64,000 nucleotides of DNA, taken from NCBI GenBank assembly GCA_024516035.1, contig CM044955.1:18594547-18658546 (forward strand), written 5' to 3'. Position numbers and translations under genes: made by a program. The number at the start of each line of letters is the position of its first letter. Within the stretch, counting starts at the first letter, position 1. Positions 38,800 through 46,140 of this stretch are shown piece by piece. A model generated the notes under the pieces. The model did no database searches. It saw nothing but the letters and a program-made list of their open reading frames with translations, and had not been told where the DNA came from. The stretch comes from Bactericera cockerelli (lineage: Eukaryota; Arthropoda; Insecta; Hemiptera; Triozidae).

Positions 38800-40146
38800 T
38801 TAATTAATTACATTACATTCTTTGAGTTCTTCTAAAATTGAATTTATTTCGTTTATGTGGGCTAGATAATTGCCTGCAGCTTGTGACCTTTTCAAGAGTA
38901 AAAGTCTCTCTACTAACTCATTGGGATCATTAAAGTAAACAAATTCCTTATTACGATTACTGTCAAACATAATATTTGGTAAACCCGATCCCTGAAATTG
39001 TTGTATTTTACTTGACAAAGGTTCAAGTTTAGTATCCTTTATAATTCTCACGTAATTTCTTTCATCCAGATTGGTATAGTTCTCTTGATTTGGTTGTTTG
39101 AGAAACAATAATTCCATAAGTCCGCGAGTGACTGGATAATTATTTTGACCAATACGTATGTGTTCGTTAGGTGTCTTAAAAAATGCAATTTCTTTTTTTC
39201 CTAGGAAATATTTTCCATCTTTTCTTTTGATACCGGTAACTTTATCGATTACGATGGCTTGATCATCTAATGCTTTTAAAAAACGATCTATCAAAGAAGC
39301 TTTTTTTGTTGTCTTTGAATTCATAGGTATGAAATAGGTTGCGCTTTGTGTCAAACTATTCTGAGTGTTATCGGCTTCAATGGTTGGTGGTGGTGGTGGT
39401 GATGTCTGCAGCATTGGTTCATTCATGGAATAATTTTGAGGTTGCTCCTGTTCAAGTGACGGAGATAATAGTGGTGGCGGTGGTGTTAACATTGTATTTC
39501 TTCGTTCCAGTAATGGTCCTCTTTTTAAGGCTTCCAAAGAAGGTTTTGGTGAGCTAGGCATTGATATACTTAATCTTGATGGTTTTAACTTCATTTTTAA
39601 TGGAGAGCCTGTTGTTGGACTTGGAAAAATCATTTGATTGTATCGTCTATCGAACAGTTTTCTATCGTAACCAGGACTCGACTGTTGATATGACGTTGAG
39701 GTGCCTGGAAGTTGTATGTCTGGCGTTTGAATAGTCGATTGTTCACCTAAGGACCATGTATCTAGTGGACTAGCATATCGTTCGGAATCAGACGTTTGAC
39801 CATCTTCATCATTGTATCTTCTGATTCTCGATGGACTGTCAAATTTCTTCAAGAGTTCAGGTATTCGTCTGAGCGAAGATATTGGTTCTTTTTTGATTGA
39901 TGGTACACCTGATGATGCTGCTGTTCTCTGTTCTTGTAATCTCTTCAGAAAGTTGATTTTTTTCTCTTTACTTTGGGCAATTTTAGTCAATGGTTCTGAT
40001 ACTGGTTTCAAGAAACTTTTAATACTGTTTGATTGTTCATCTTGTCCAATTTTAAGGGATAATGTTTTAGCTCGTATTTCTTTCTGCGCGTCACTAATTT
40101 TTTTAGCGAGAATTTTCGCTTCACTCAGTTCTTTTGAAAGACTCAT
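38800..40146 (-). CDS. Polinton DUF8207-like structural or assembly protein
   Basis: 448 residues. The N-terminal half is charged, helical and then Ser/Pro-rich with poly-Pro runs (residues about 215-255), probably disordered. The C-terminal third has the pattern KDGKYFLGKKEIAFF, then GLMELLFLKQPNQENYT, and ends with YFNDPNELVERLLLLKRSQA followed by NEINSILEELKE. I recognise this arrangement as the conserved family in arthropod and cnidarian Mavericks now called DUF8207; its role is not established. It is the last gene on the left arm, 33 bp downstream of the ATPase gene on the same strand. Its stop is 33 bp inside the inner end of the left TIR, and an AATAAA lies in the gap. Confidence 0.8.
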   Translation of the reverse strand: MSLSKELSEAKILAKKISDAQKEIRAKTLSLKIGQDEQSNSIKSFLKPVSEPLTKIAQSKEKKINFLKRLQEQRTAASSGVPSIKKEPISSLRRIPELLKKFDSPSRIRRYNDEDGQTSDSERYASPLDTWSLGEQSTIQTPDIQLPGTSTSYQQSSPGYDRKLFDRRYNQMIFPSPTTGSPLKMKLKPSRLSISMPSSPKPSLEALKRGPLLERRNTMLTPPPPLLSPSLEQEQPQNYSMNEPMLQTSPPPPPTIEADNTQNSLTQSATYFIPMNSKTTKKASLIDRFLKALDDQAIVIDKVTGIKRKDGKYFLGKKEIAFFKTPNEHIRIGQNNYPVTRGLMELLFLKQPNQENYTNLDERNYVRIIKDTKLEPLSSKIQQFQGSGLPNIMFDSNRNKEFVYFNDPNELVERLLLLKRSQAAGNYLAHINEINSILEELKECNVIN

Positions 40147-40178
40147 GTCTAATAAGTTCTACATTTGCAATCATTGTC

Positions 40179-40868
40179 TTATATATCTATGAAGTATTTA
40201 TCCAAGCCACATCGAAACCGCCCAGACTTGCTGTCGGATTCTTTATCCAATACGAGAAATCCATGTTTCGATTTCCAACAATACTGACACATCTCTTTAA
40301 ACTTTTCAAAAGACAAATCAGAAACATGATCGGAATAAATATGTTTCAAGTTGAGGGGATCTTGTTGAAAAATACATAGAAAGTTTGCATTATCTCGAAT
40401 CAATTGTTTACCAATAGCTGAATAAGTTTGCGCTAGAAGAATGATGTCAACGAGGAAATGTCTACCTTGGGAAAAAAATTGTTTAATATTTTTTTGTTTC
40501 TCAAAAGCAATGTCGTCCATTACAAAAACAGTATTTTTCTTTGTTTCACACGGTTGAATCATATCTTCGTCGTTTGTAAATACTTTGAGTTGCACCTCTT
40601 TGATTCCATTCAAAATTTTCTCTAAAAATTGATATTTTGGTTGTTGAAATGATTTTGAGTACACATAAACGTTTTCAAAGCGCAATCCGTTTGGATGTAA
40701 CAAGAGAGCCAGCAGAAGATTGGTCTTACCCGATCCGCTTGGACCGACAATTAAGGCTCGTACATTGTTTGGAAAAAAATTTCCATTTTTTTTATTTTTT
40801 GATTTCACTTCGCTGACAAAGTCAAAATTTTCAACATTTAAATTTTCTTTACATTTTTTTGTTTTCAT
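40179..40868 (-). CDS. FtsK/HerA-type genome-packaging ATPase
   Basis: 229 residues, normal for Polinton packaging ATPases. Walker A is GPSGSGKTNLLLALL (residues about 43-57), and Walker B is VFVMDDIAF with the adjacent acidic residue. It should pump DNA into capsids, as the A32-like ATPases of related viruses do. It is divergently transcribed from the PLA2-containing gene across a gap of 74 bp to that gene's ATG, so both probably share a promoter region. Confidence 0.92.
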   Translation of the reverse strand: MKTKKCKENLNVENFDFVSEVKSKNKKNGNFFPNNVRALIVGPSGSGKTNLLLALLLHPNGLRFENVYVYSKSFQQPKYQFLEKILNGIKEVQLKVFTNDEDMIQPCETKKNTVFVMDDIAFEKQKNIKQFFSQGRHFLVDIILLAQTYSAIGKQLIRDNANFLCIFQQDPLNLKHIYSDHVSDLSFEKFKEMCQYCWKSKHGFLVLDKESDSKSGRFRCGLDKYFIDI

Positions 40869-40942
40869 GATTACTGATTTTTTTTTTCTTTCTTTGTTTT
40901 CCTATATAAACCAATGTTTTCACAACAATCACTTTATTGTTA
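40869..40942. promoter_or_regulatory. Divergent promoter between ATPase and minor capsid genes
   Basis: TATATAAA at 40903-40910 points to the plus-strand gene, whose ATG is 33 nt further on at 40943. Initiator-like sequence near CACAACAATCACTTT would give a very short leader. I see no canonical TATA box for the minus-strand ATPase gene. Confidence 0.6.
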
Positions 40943-41671
40943 ATGATTCGCAGACGTGGAAAAGGTCTCTTAAATAAGTTGATTGATAAGTTACCATTTG
41001 AACTTCACATTCCGTCGTACAGATTCTGTGGTCCAGGAACAAGATTGGATAAAAGAAAAGATCAAGAAGGAATTAATTCGTTGGATTCGGCCTGTAAAGA
41101 ACACGATCTCAAATACGCTGACAAGAAAGCCGATCGTAAGCAAGCAGATTGGGAATTGGAAAACAAAGCTTGGCAGAGAGTGTTGGCCAGAGATTCAAAC
41201 TTGCCGGAAAAAGCTGCTGCCTTGTTCGTGACTAACGCTATGAAAGTTAAAAGAAAAATGGGCGCTGGTCTACGTCGCAAAAAGAAGACAACAATGACTT
41301 TTCGAAAACTAACTAAAGCTGCTGCGCTAGGAATGAAATCTGCTGGAGAAAGTGATAATCTCAAGTTGATTAGTAAACACGCTCTGATGGCTGCACGTAA
41401 AGCTATCCGGGGGAATAAAGTAAACAAGAAAATTCCGAGAAGACTCAGAATAGCCAAGACAATGTCAGGTGGATTCTTGCCGGCTGCTATCCCCATACTT
41501 GCTGGTTTAAGTGCCCTCGGATCCATTGCTGGCGGTGTTAGTGGTATTGCAAAAGCAATCGCAGATTTCAAGGCTGCTGGTTCTTCGGGTGCTGTTACTC
41601 CTATTAAAAGTGGACAGGGGTTGTACATAAAACCATACTCAAACTATTTTAATGTCTTGTCAAAAAACTAA
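40943..41671 (+). CDS. Minor capsid protein with parvovirus-type phospholipase A2
   Basis: 242 residues from the first ATG; the open frame extends two codons upstream to a TTG. Residues about 27-65 contain the PLA2 calcium loop YRFCGPGTRLD and the catalytic ACKEHDLKYAD (HDxxY), the signature of parvovirus VP1-unique PLA2, thought to breach the endosome during entry. A long Lys/Arg-rich helical middle follows, then a Gly/Ala-rich hydrophobic segment (GGFLPAAIPILAGL) and a tail ending KSGQGLYIKPYSNYF, resembling minor core or pX/pVI-type proteins of adintoviruses. The stop codon follows A_AAA_AAC directly, so some ribosomes may continue into the protease frame. Confidence 0.88.
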   Translation: MIRRRGKGLLNKLIDKLPFELHIPSYRFCGPGTRLDKRKDQEGINSLDSACKEHDLKYADKKADRKQADWELENKAWQRVLARDSNLPEKAAALFVTNAMKVKRKMGAGLRRKKKTTMTFRKLTKAAALGMKSAGESDNLKLISKHALMAARKAIRGNKVNKKIPRRLRIAKTMSGGFLPAAIPILAGLSALGSIAGGVSGIAKAIADFKAAGSSGAVTPIKSGQGLYIKPYSNYFNVLSKN

Positions 41672-41752
41672 ATGATTTGCCTCGGAGAGCGTTGACAAAC
41701 ATTGATATTTTGAAAAAGATTCGTGAAATCAATGTTCCACATTTTCGAGGCA
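41662..41752 (+). promoter_or_regulatory. Candidate -1 ribosomal frameshift signal
   Basis: Heptamer A_AAA_AAC at 41662-41668 is in the X_XXY_YYZ phase of the capsid frame (codons AAA AAC, then TAA). Nine nucleotides downstream, TGCCTCG (41678-41684) is fully complementary to CGAGGCA (41746-41752), a possible long-loop stem. A -1 slip enters the protease frame at 41668. The heptamer class is the one used at retroviral gag-pro junctions such as MMTV. Confidence 0.65.
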
Positions 41753-42048
41753 TCTACAGTTTGAATCAACTCCCGTCAAAACCAAGAACAAATGAAGTAA
41801 TGATTATTAATCTTGACAAATCAAGTGGACCCGGCACTCATTGGGTAGCCATGTTGAAGAAAAATAACTCTGCCTTTTATTATGATAGTTTTGGCAACTT
41901 GCGTCCACCTGTAGAAATAAGAGTATACCTTAATGGGTGTAAAATTTTCTATAACTATGAGCGAGAACAGAAATACAGATCAGTTAATTGTGGACACTTG
42001 TGTTTGAAATATATTGTTCAGAAAACTATTGAATTATTTAACAAATAA
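41668..42048 (+). CDS. Adenain-like cysteine protease (no ATG start)
   Basis: About 126 residues from the proposed frameshift point. The triad pattern of adenovirus protease/ULP1 is clear: His in GPGTHWVAM, Asp in YYDSFG, Gln in EREQKYRS and Cys in VNCGHLCL. Adenains mature capsid and core precursors. The frame has no ATG before the conserved domain: it opens at 41653 after a TAA, and the first in-frame ATG (in EVMIINLD) is about 44 codons past the frameshift point. The ATG at 41672 is in the capsid frame and opens only a 7-codon ORF. Expression by -1 frameshifting as a minor-capsid/protease fusion is the simplest reading. A near-cognate TTG start at 41677 or an indel in the A6 run are the alternatives. 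Confidence 0.88.
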   Translation, partial: LNDLPRRALTNIDILKKIREINVPHFRGIYSLNQLPSKPRTNEVMIINLDKSSGPGTHWVAMLKKNNSAFYYDSFGNLRPPVEIRVYLNGCKIFYNYEREQKYRSVNCGHLCLKYIVQKTIELFNK

Positions 42049-42060
42049 ATAAAAAAAAAC

Positions 42061-42741
42061 ATGTCCAGCAGAATTTTTCATATAACTTCTAGACAATCTG
42101 AAATTGTGTGTTCAATATTTCCTCCTTTAAAAGTTTCAACAGATGCTGTTATTGGTTTGACACAATTTCAAACCTACAATAGTATTCCAAACATTGATCG
42201 GACAAACAATGTTTTCAGATATCAGGACGATAGTAAAGATTGGATTGACATTGAAATAGAAGAAGGAACGTACGAACTATTGGATATTGAAAGTTACTTG
42301 AAATCCAAGTTGGGTGAAAATGCGATATCTATTAAACCCAATGTAAACACTCTGAAATGTTTATTTTGGTGCAAGTATAATGTTGATTTCAAGGAGCGAT
42401 CACTTGCCGATATGCTTGGACTCCCTAAAGAAATATACATTGCACACACTATGCTGACCTCAACAAATACTTTGAAAATTTCCAAAATAAATACAATAAA
42501 AATTGACGTAAACATAGTCAATGGTTCCTATCAAGACGGTGTGTCCAGTAATTGTTTGTATAAATATTTCCTGAATGTACCACCTGGTTTCCGGATCACA
42601 GAAGTTCCCAACAATGTTATATATTTACCACTCAATACAGATGAAATTGACAGATTGATTGTGAAGCTTGTTGACGAAAGACATAATTTAATAGACTTTC
42701 GAGGTGAAGAGATATCGTTAGAATTACATTTGAAAATATGA
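42061..42741 (+). CDS. Penton (single jelly-roll minor capsid) protein
   Basis: 226 residues. It opens MSSRIFHITSRQSEIVCSIF and continues with short beta-strand-like segments. The middle has LADMLGLPKEIYIAHTM, and the end has FRGEEISLELHL. This composition, order and place between protease and major capsid genes are those of Polinton pentons, which sit at fivefold vertices. Its TGA overlaps the ATG of the next small ORF (ATGA). Confidence 0.85.
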   Translation: MSSRIFHITSRQSEIVCSIFPPLKVSTDAVIGLTQFQTYNSIPNIDRTNNVFRYQDDSKDWIDIEIEEGTYELLDIESYLKSKLGENAISIKPNVNTLKCLFWCKYNVDFKERSLADMLGLPKEIYIAHTMLTSTNTLKISKINTIKIDVNIVNGSYQDGVSSNCLYKYFLNVPPGFRITEVPNNVIYLPLNTDEIDRLIVKLVDERHNLIDFRGEEISLELHLKI

Positions 42742-42914
42742 TTGTGATGAAACGTGTGAAAAGCAATAAAAAGAGTGTGCCCACTCTCCTTAAGGTCATT
42801 CCAACAAGTGTTATACAAGTGAAAAGTAATAAAAAAAAAATAAAACTAAAGAAACTTACCAAAAGGAGTGTAAAAATTCTACAAAGCTTAGGCTATAGTG
42901 TGAAACAAAAATGA
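42738..42914 (+). CDS. Small basic protein, candidate core/condensing protein
   Basis: A 58-codon ORF not previously obvious because of its size. It starts within the penton stop (ATGA at 42738-42741) and stops within the capsid start (ATGA at 42911-42914). The protein has 16 Lys, 2 Arg and no Asp or Glu. VKSNKK occurs twice, at residues 7-12 and 28-33. Highly basic short proteins that condense DNA (adenovirus pVII and pX/mu) are known in related virions; a similar role is an inference. The overlap at both ends suggests translational coupling on a shared message. Confidence 0.7.
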   Translation: MIVMKRVKSNKKSVPTLLKVIPTSVIQVKSNKKKIKLKKLTKRSVKILQSLGYSVKQK

Positions 42915-44137
42915 ACATTGAAGACAATATTTTGAATTTGAACAATCGTGTGACTTACGATGAAAATATAATTCGTTATGAAAGTCATACGTATGGACCG
43001 TACACAAGTATCAGCTTGGACAGTACAGACAATATCATCATCAGTATTAACCAGGAAAGCTCATATCTGCTGCTAAGTGAATCGGGAATCTACATTGAAG
43101 GAAAAATCGTAAAAGAAGATGGAACCAATCTGGAGGCTAATAAATCCATTCAGTTTGTAAACAATGGACTGTGCTTCCTGTTTGATGAGATTCGCTTGGA
43201 AATGAATAGTGTTGAAATCGATTCTAATAAAAATGTTGGCATCACATCCACTCTAAAAGCATATCCATCATACTCAAGCGATGAAATGAAAAAATATGAG
43301 ACATCAGGACAGTCAGTTGAAATTACAACAAGTTATACCTTTAGTGGATATCTCAAACTGAAATATCTATTGGGTTTCGCTGAAAACTATGATAAAATTC
43401 TGCTCAATCAACGTCTGGACTTGATTTTAATGCGATCCAAGAGTTCCAAGGATGCTCTATTATCTACGGGTACCGCTGCTGTAACAGATGCAAAAGTTCA
43501 ACTCACAAAAGTAGTATGGAAGGTACCACATGTTCAAGTCAGCGATCCCATACGTCTGGAGCTGCTCTCTCAGTACAAGAGAAACATTCCGATTGACATG
43601 AGCTTTAGAAAATGGAGTTTGAATTACTATCCGAATTTACCAGCAAGTAAAGAGATCAACTGGACAGTAAAGACAAGTAATGCGCAAGACAAACCTAGAT
43701 TTATACTTTTAGGGTTCCAAACAGACCGGGACAACAGCTTGACAAAGGATCCATCTATGTTTGACCATGTAAAGCTTAAGAATATAAAAGTCTATCTCAA
43801 CTCTGTTTGTTTCCCCTACGAGTCTTTAAATATTGACTTTGAACAGAAGAAGTACATTCCTCTTTATCTAATGTATTGTGATTTCCAAGAGAATTACTAT
43901 CGAAAAATCAGTGAACCGTATCTTAGTTATAAAGATTATTTAGCAAAAGCCCCCATTGTGGTTATTGATTGTTCAAAACAGTCCGAACTATGGAAACACA
44001 GCTCTACAGTAGATATTCGCATTGAATACGAATTAGCTGCAAATGTTACTGAAAAAACAACCCTGTACGCTCTAATAATACATGATGCAGTTGTAAGACT
44101 TTATCCACTAACCAATACAATCCAGAAAATAATGTAG
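42911..44137 (+). CDS. Major capsid protein (double jelly-roll, hexon type)
   Basis: 408 residues. Recognisable blocks of Polinton capsid proteins are SGIYIEGKIVKEDGT, then FVNNGLCFLFDEIRLEMN, then VGITSTLKAYPSYSS, with RKWSLNYYPNLP in the second barrel. Trimers form the icosahedral shell. It is the last gene of the plus-strand morphogenesis block. A T-run and a 22-bp element copied in the TIRs follow within 55 bp of the stop. Confidence 0.9.
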   Translation: MNIEDNILNLNNRVTYDENIIRYESHTYGPYTSISLDSTDNIIISINQESSYLLLSESGIYIEGKIVKEDGTNLEANKSIQFVNNGLCFLFDEIRLEMNSVEIDSNKNVGITSTLKAYPSYSSDEMKKYETSGQSVEITTSYTFSGYLKLKYLLGFAENYDKILLNQRLDLILMRSKSSKDALLSTGTAAVTDAKVQLTKVVWKVPHVQVSDPIRLELLSQYKRNIPIDMSFRKWSLNYYPNLPASKEINWTVKTSNAQDKPRFILLGFQTDRDNSLTKDPSMFDHVKLKNIKVYLNSVCFPYESLNIDFEQKKYIPLYLMYCDFQENYYRKISEPYLSYKDYLAKAPIVVIDCSKQSELWKHSSTVDIRIEYELAANVTEKTTLYALIIHDAVVRLYPLTNTIQKIM

Positions 44138-44169
44138 ATTTTTTTTTTTTTTTTTAAACTAATACACCC

Positions 44170-44191
44170 CCCTGTATATGTTTACTAGTCA
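44170..44191 (+). promoter_or_regulatory. Internal copy of the TIR inner-end motif, possible 3' processing element
   Basis: CCCTGTATATGTTTACTAGT plus CA at 44170-44191 is identical to 54581-54602 in the right TIR and, in reverse, to 38729-38750 in the left TIR. In all three places it lies 20-75 nt after a stop codon, on the coding strand of the gene that just ended. UGUA-type and U/G-rich content suits 3' end formation. Confidence 0.5.
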
Positions 44192-44254
44192 GAAGAAAAT
44201 ACACTTGAGATAAACTTGAGAGGTTGTTCAATTATATCACGTGGCTAGCAAGAG

Positions 44255-44370
44255 CACATTGCCCGATATCACGTTGTCTGTAAGCTCACATTGCCCGATA
44301 TCACGTTGTCTGCAAGCTCACATTGCCCGATATCACGTTGTCTGCAAGCTCACATTGCTTGATATCAGAC
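44255..44370 (+). repeat. 32-bp direct repeats upstream of the early-type gene block
   Basis: Three exact-period units begin at 44255, 44287 and 44319 (CACATTGCCCGATATCACGT, then TGTCTGYAAGCT). A partial fourth begins at 44351 and a diverged copy precedes at about 44230. They end 23 bp before a TATA box. The core GATATCACGT recurs, as in promoter-proximal factor sites. Confidence 0.9.
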
Positions 44371-44392
44371 GCAGAGGCAGATAAGGCAATCA

Positions 44393-44400
44393 TATATAAA
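44393..44400 (+). promoter_or_regulatory. TATA box of the replication and small-protein block
   Basis: TATATAAA directly follows the 32-bp repeat cluster. About 30 nt on is TTATTCATTCAAAC, an arthropod-like initiator. The first long ORF starts 240 nt downstream (44640). Confidence 0.6.
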
Positions 44401-44639
44401 GCTGGACTTGACAATAATGTTATTCATTCAAACACATAGTCAGTAATATTACCCTACAAGTAGAAAAATATTCAACTAAAAAAAATTAAGTTTGTGAAAC
44501 ATTCAGTGTGAGTGTGTGTGTATAATTAAACCAACCATTTATTAATATTATTTTGTTCTTATTATTTTATGTGAAATGTGTAAATAATTATAAAGGAACA
44601 TTATCCGAAAAAAAAGAAAAGTGTTTTTTTATTTTGAAT

Positions 44640-44918
44640 ATGAGTTCTATAATTATATTGAAGGTGTTAAATAATAAAAGACTATTAGAATTATTAATCA
44701 AGAAAAAGTTTAACGTAAATGATAAAGACATTAAATTTGAAGAAGACAAAATAGTTTTTAAACCTAATTATAAAATTGGACAGATAAAAATCAAGGAAAA
44801 GTTAGAAGAAGCAGAGGGAGATTTCGAAATCATCAAGGTTACCTGGCCAAACTTGAATTGTCGGGAAGAAGAAGAGTTAACCAATCTGCTGAAGAAGAGA
44901 AAATTAAACTTACAGTAG
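44640..44918 (+). CDS. Small charged protein with LXCXE motif
   Basis: 92 residues from ATG 44640; an in-frame ATG at 44553 would add 29 mostly hydrophobic residues and seems less likely. It is Lys/Glu-rich and probably largely helical, with no recognised fold. Residues 72-79 read LNCREEEE, an LXCXE motif flanked by acidic residues, the form used by small DNA-tumour-virus proteins to bind retinoblastoma-family pocket proteins. Adintoviruses are reported to carry such genes, called Adoma. First gene of its block. Confidence 0.6.
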   Translation: MSSIIILKVLNNKRLLELLIKKKFNVNDKDIKFEEDKIVFKPNYKIGQIKIKEKLEEAEGDFEIIKVTWPNLNCREEEELTNLLKKRKLNLQ

Positions 44919-45004
44919 TTTGACTCTTTTTTTTTCTTTCAAATTTCATGGTATGTAAATTAATTTATTTCTCAGTGTTATTCAAAATTTTATGAAATAA
45001 TATT

Positions 45005-45442
45005 ATGATATCATTAAGTAAACTTACTGTTAGATATATTAGTTTTTTCTTTTGGCAAAATTATGAAATCTTAAGCTATCTTGAAAATGTATGTCAAATT
45101 ATTGCTGAGGAACACGTATGGATTCATGTTTATAGTAAAGCTATTTTTGATGGTGATAGCAGTGATTGTAGACTTTTTAATGATTTCTATAACAATACTC
45201 TAAAAGGTGAAGAAAATCAATTTAAAAATAAACTCAAATCAATTTTAGAGTCAATATTTATTCCTGAAAGCTTAAAATTTAAAATTTTGATTGAACTGAA
45301 TGAACAATTTAAAAAATTTGCGGAATATTTATTTATAAATGTAACAAAGTCTGCAAAGTATTGTAAATTAAATTCAAAATGTAAGCATCATGAAGATCTT
45401 CATGAAGTGTGTCAAAAGATTTGTTACCTTAATAAATTCTGA
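45005..45442 (+). CDS. Polinton hypothetical protein, 145 aa
   Basis: I recognise no family. The protein is hydrophobic at the N-terminus, helical in the middle and has a Cys/His cluster near the C-terminus (YCKLNSKCKHHEDLHEVCQK), possibly metal-binding. It has an ATG, is open over its length, and is followed by AT-rich DNA. Its layout (helices, then a Cys cluster, then a helix) resembles that of the next gene, so the two may be diverged paralogues; I cannot align them confidently by eye. Confidence 0.55.
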   Translation: MISLSKLTVRYISFFFWQNYEILSYLENVCQIIAEEHVWIHVYSKAIFDGDSSDCRLFNDFYNNTLKGEENQFKNKLKSILESIFIPESLKFKILIELNEQFKKFAEYLFINVTKSAKYCKLNSKCKHHEDLHEVCQKICYLNKF

Positions 45443-45571
45443 TTATGAAAATTTTTCAATTTTTTTTTATGAAGAAATAGGTTTAGAGTTCTTGGACTAT
45501 TGATTTTTACCTGATCGCTTTTAAATATTTTTTTTTTTCATTACTTTCATTTGCAATTTTTGAAAAAAACG

Positions 45572-46033
45572 ATGGATACATTAGAAAAACTTGCATTAAG
45601 ACAAAGTTTATTTAACTTTTTCAATTTTCACGCTGATGAAATTATAAATTATATCGAAAAAGAGACTTTCGAATCTTCCGTCAATTTTTTTTATTTTTAC
45701 ATTAAACCACGCGTGAAAAAATTAAATCTACCACCATTATTTTTTCATCATTTTCTCCATTGTTTTGAAGATTTAATATATTTGATTAAATGTCGTGGAT
45801 ATTCATGTTACCTAGATCGTCCTTGTAAATGTAATGAAACCCCAGAAAAGAATGATGATGACGATTGTTACCATAAACAACTTAGACAAGTTTTCTTACA
45901 TAGCATCAAGGATGTATTAACAAGATTTGATTTATTTCAAGAGTTATGTCATGAGGAAATAACTAGCAATAGATATAGACGAATCTATTATGAGGCTTGG
46001 AAAAAATCCATTTGGGAAATATTGTTTGATTAA
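45572..46033 (+). CDS. Polinton hypothetical protein with LXCXE and Cys cluster, 153 aa
   Basis: Starts at ATG 45572 (upstream TTG codons are not needed). Predicted helical, with LHCFED at residues 62-67 matching LXCXE followed by Asp. A Cys-rich stretch follows (CRGYSCYLDRPCKC, an acidic run, then another Cys). The combination of LXCXE and Cys pairs recalls small viral transforming proteins, but the motif is short and lies in a likely helix, so function is open. Confidence 0.55.
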   Translation: MDTLEKLALRQSLFNFFNFHADEIINYIEKETFESSVNFFYFYIKPRVKKLNLPPLFFHHFLHCFEDLIYLIKCRGYSCYLDRPCKCNETPEKNDDDDCYHKQLRQVFLHSIKDVLTRFDLFQELCHEEITSNRYRRIYYEAWKKSIWEILFD

Positions 46034-46140
46034 TATATAAATTTTTTTAAAAAATTGACACATAGATGTAAACTTGTTTTTTTTTTTTTAAATTTCAAAT
46101 ATTAATTTCTTTATAATTTTATCTCTTCTCTAGGTGTGAA

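Noticed and set aside
41672..41695. ATG at 41672 as protease start
   Set aside because: It is in the capsid frame and reaches TGA after seven codons; it cannot make the protease.
44255..44370. CRISPR-like array
   Set aside because: The 32-bp units are directly adjacent with no spacers, and the context is a eukaryotic transposon.
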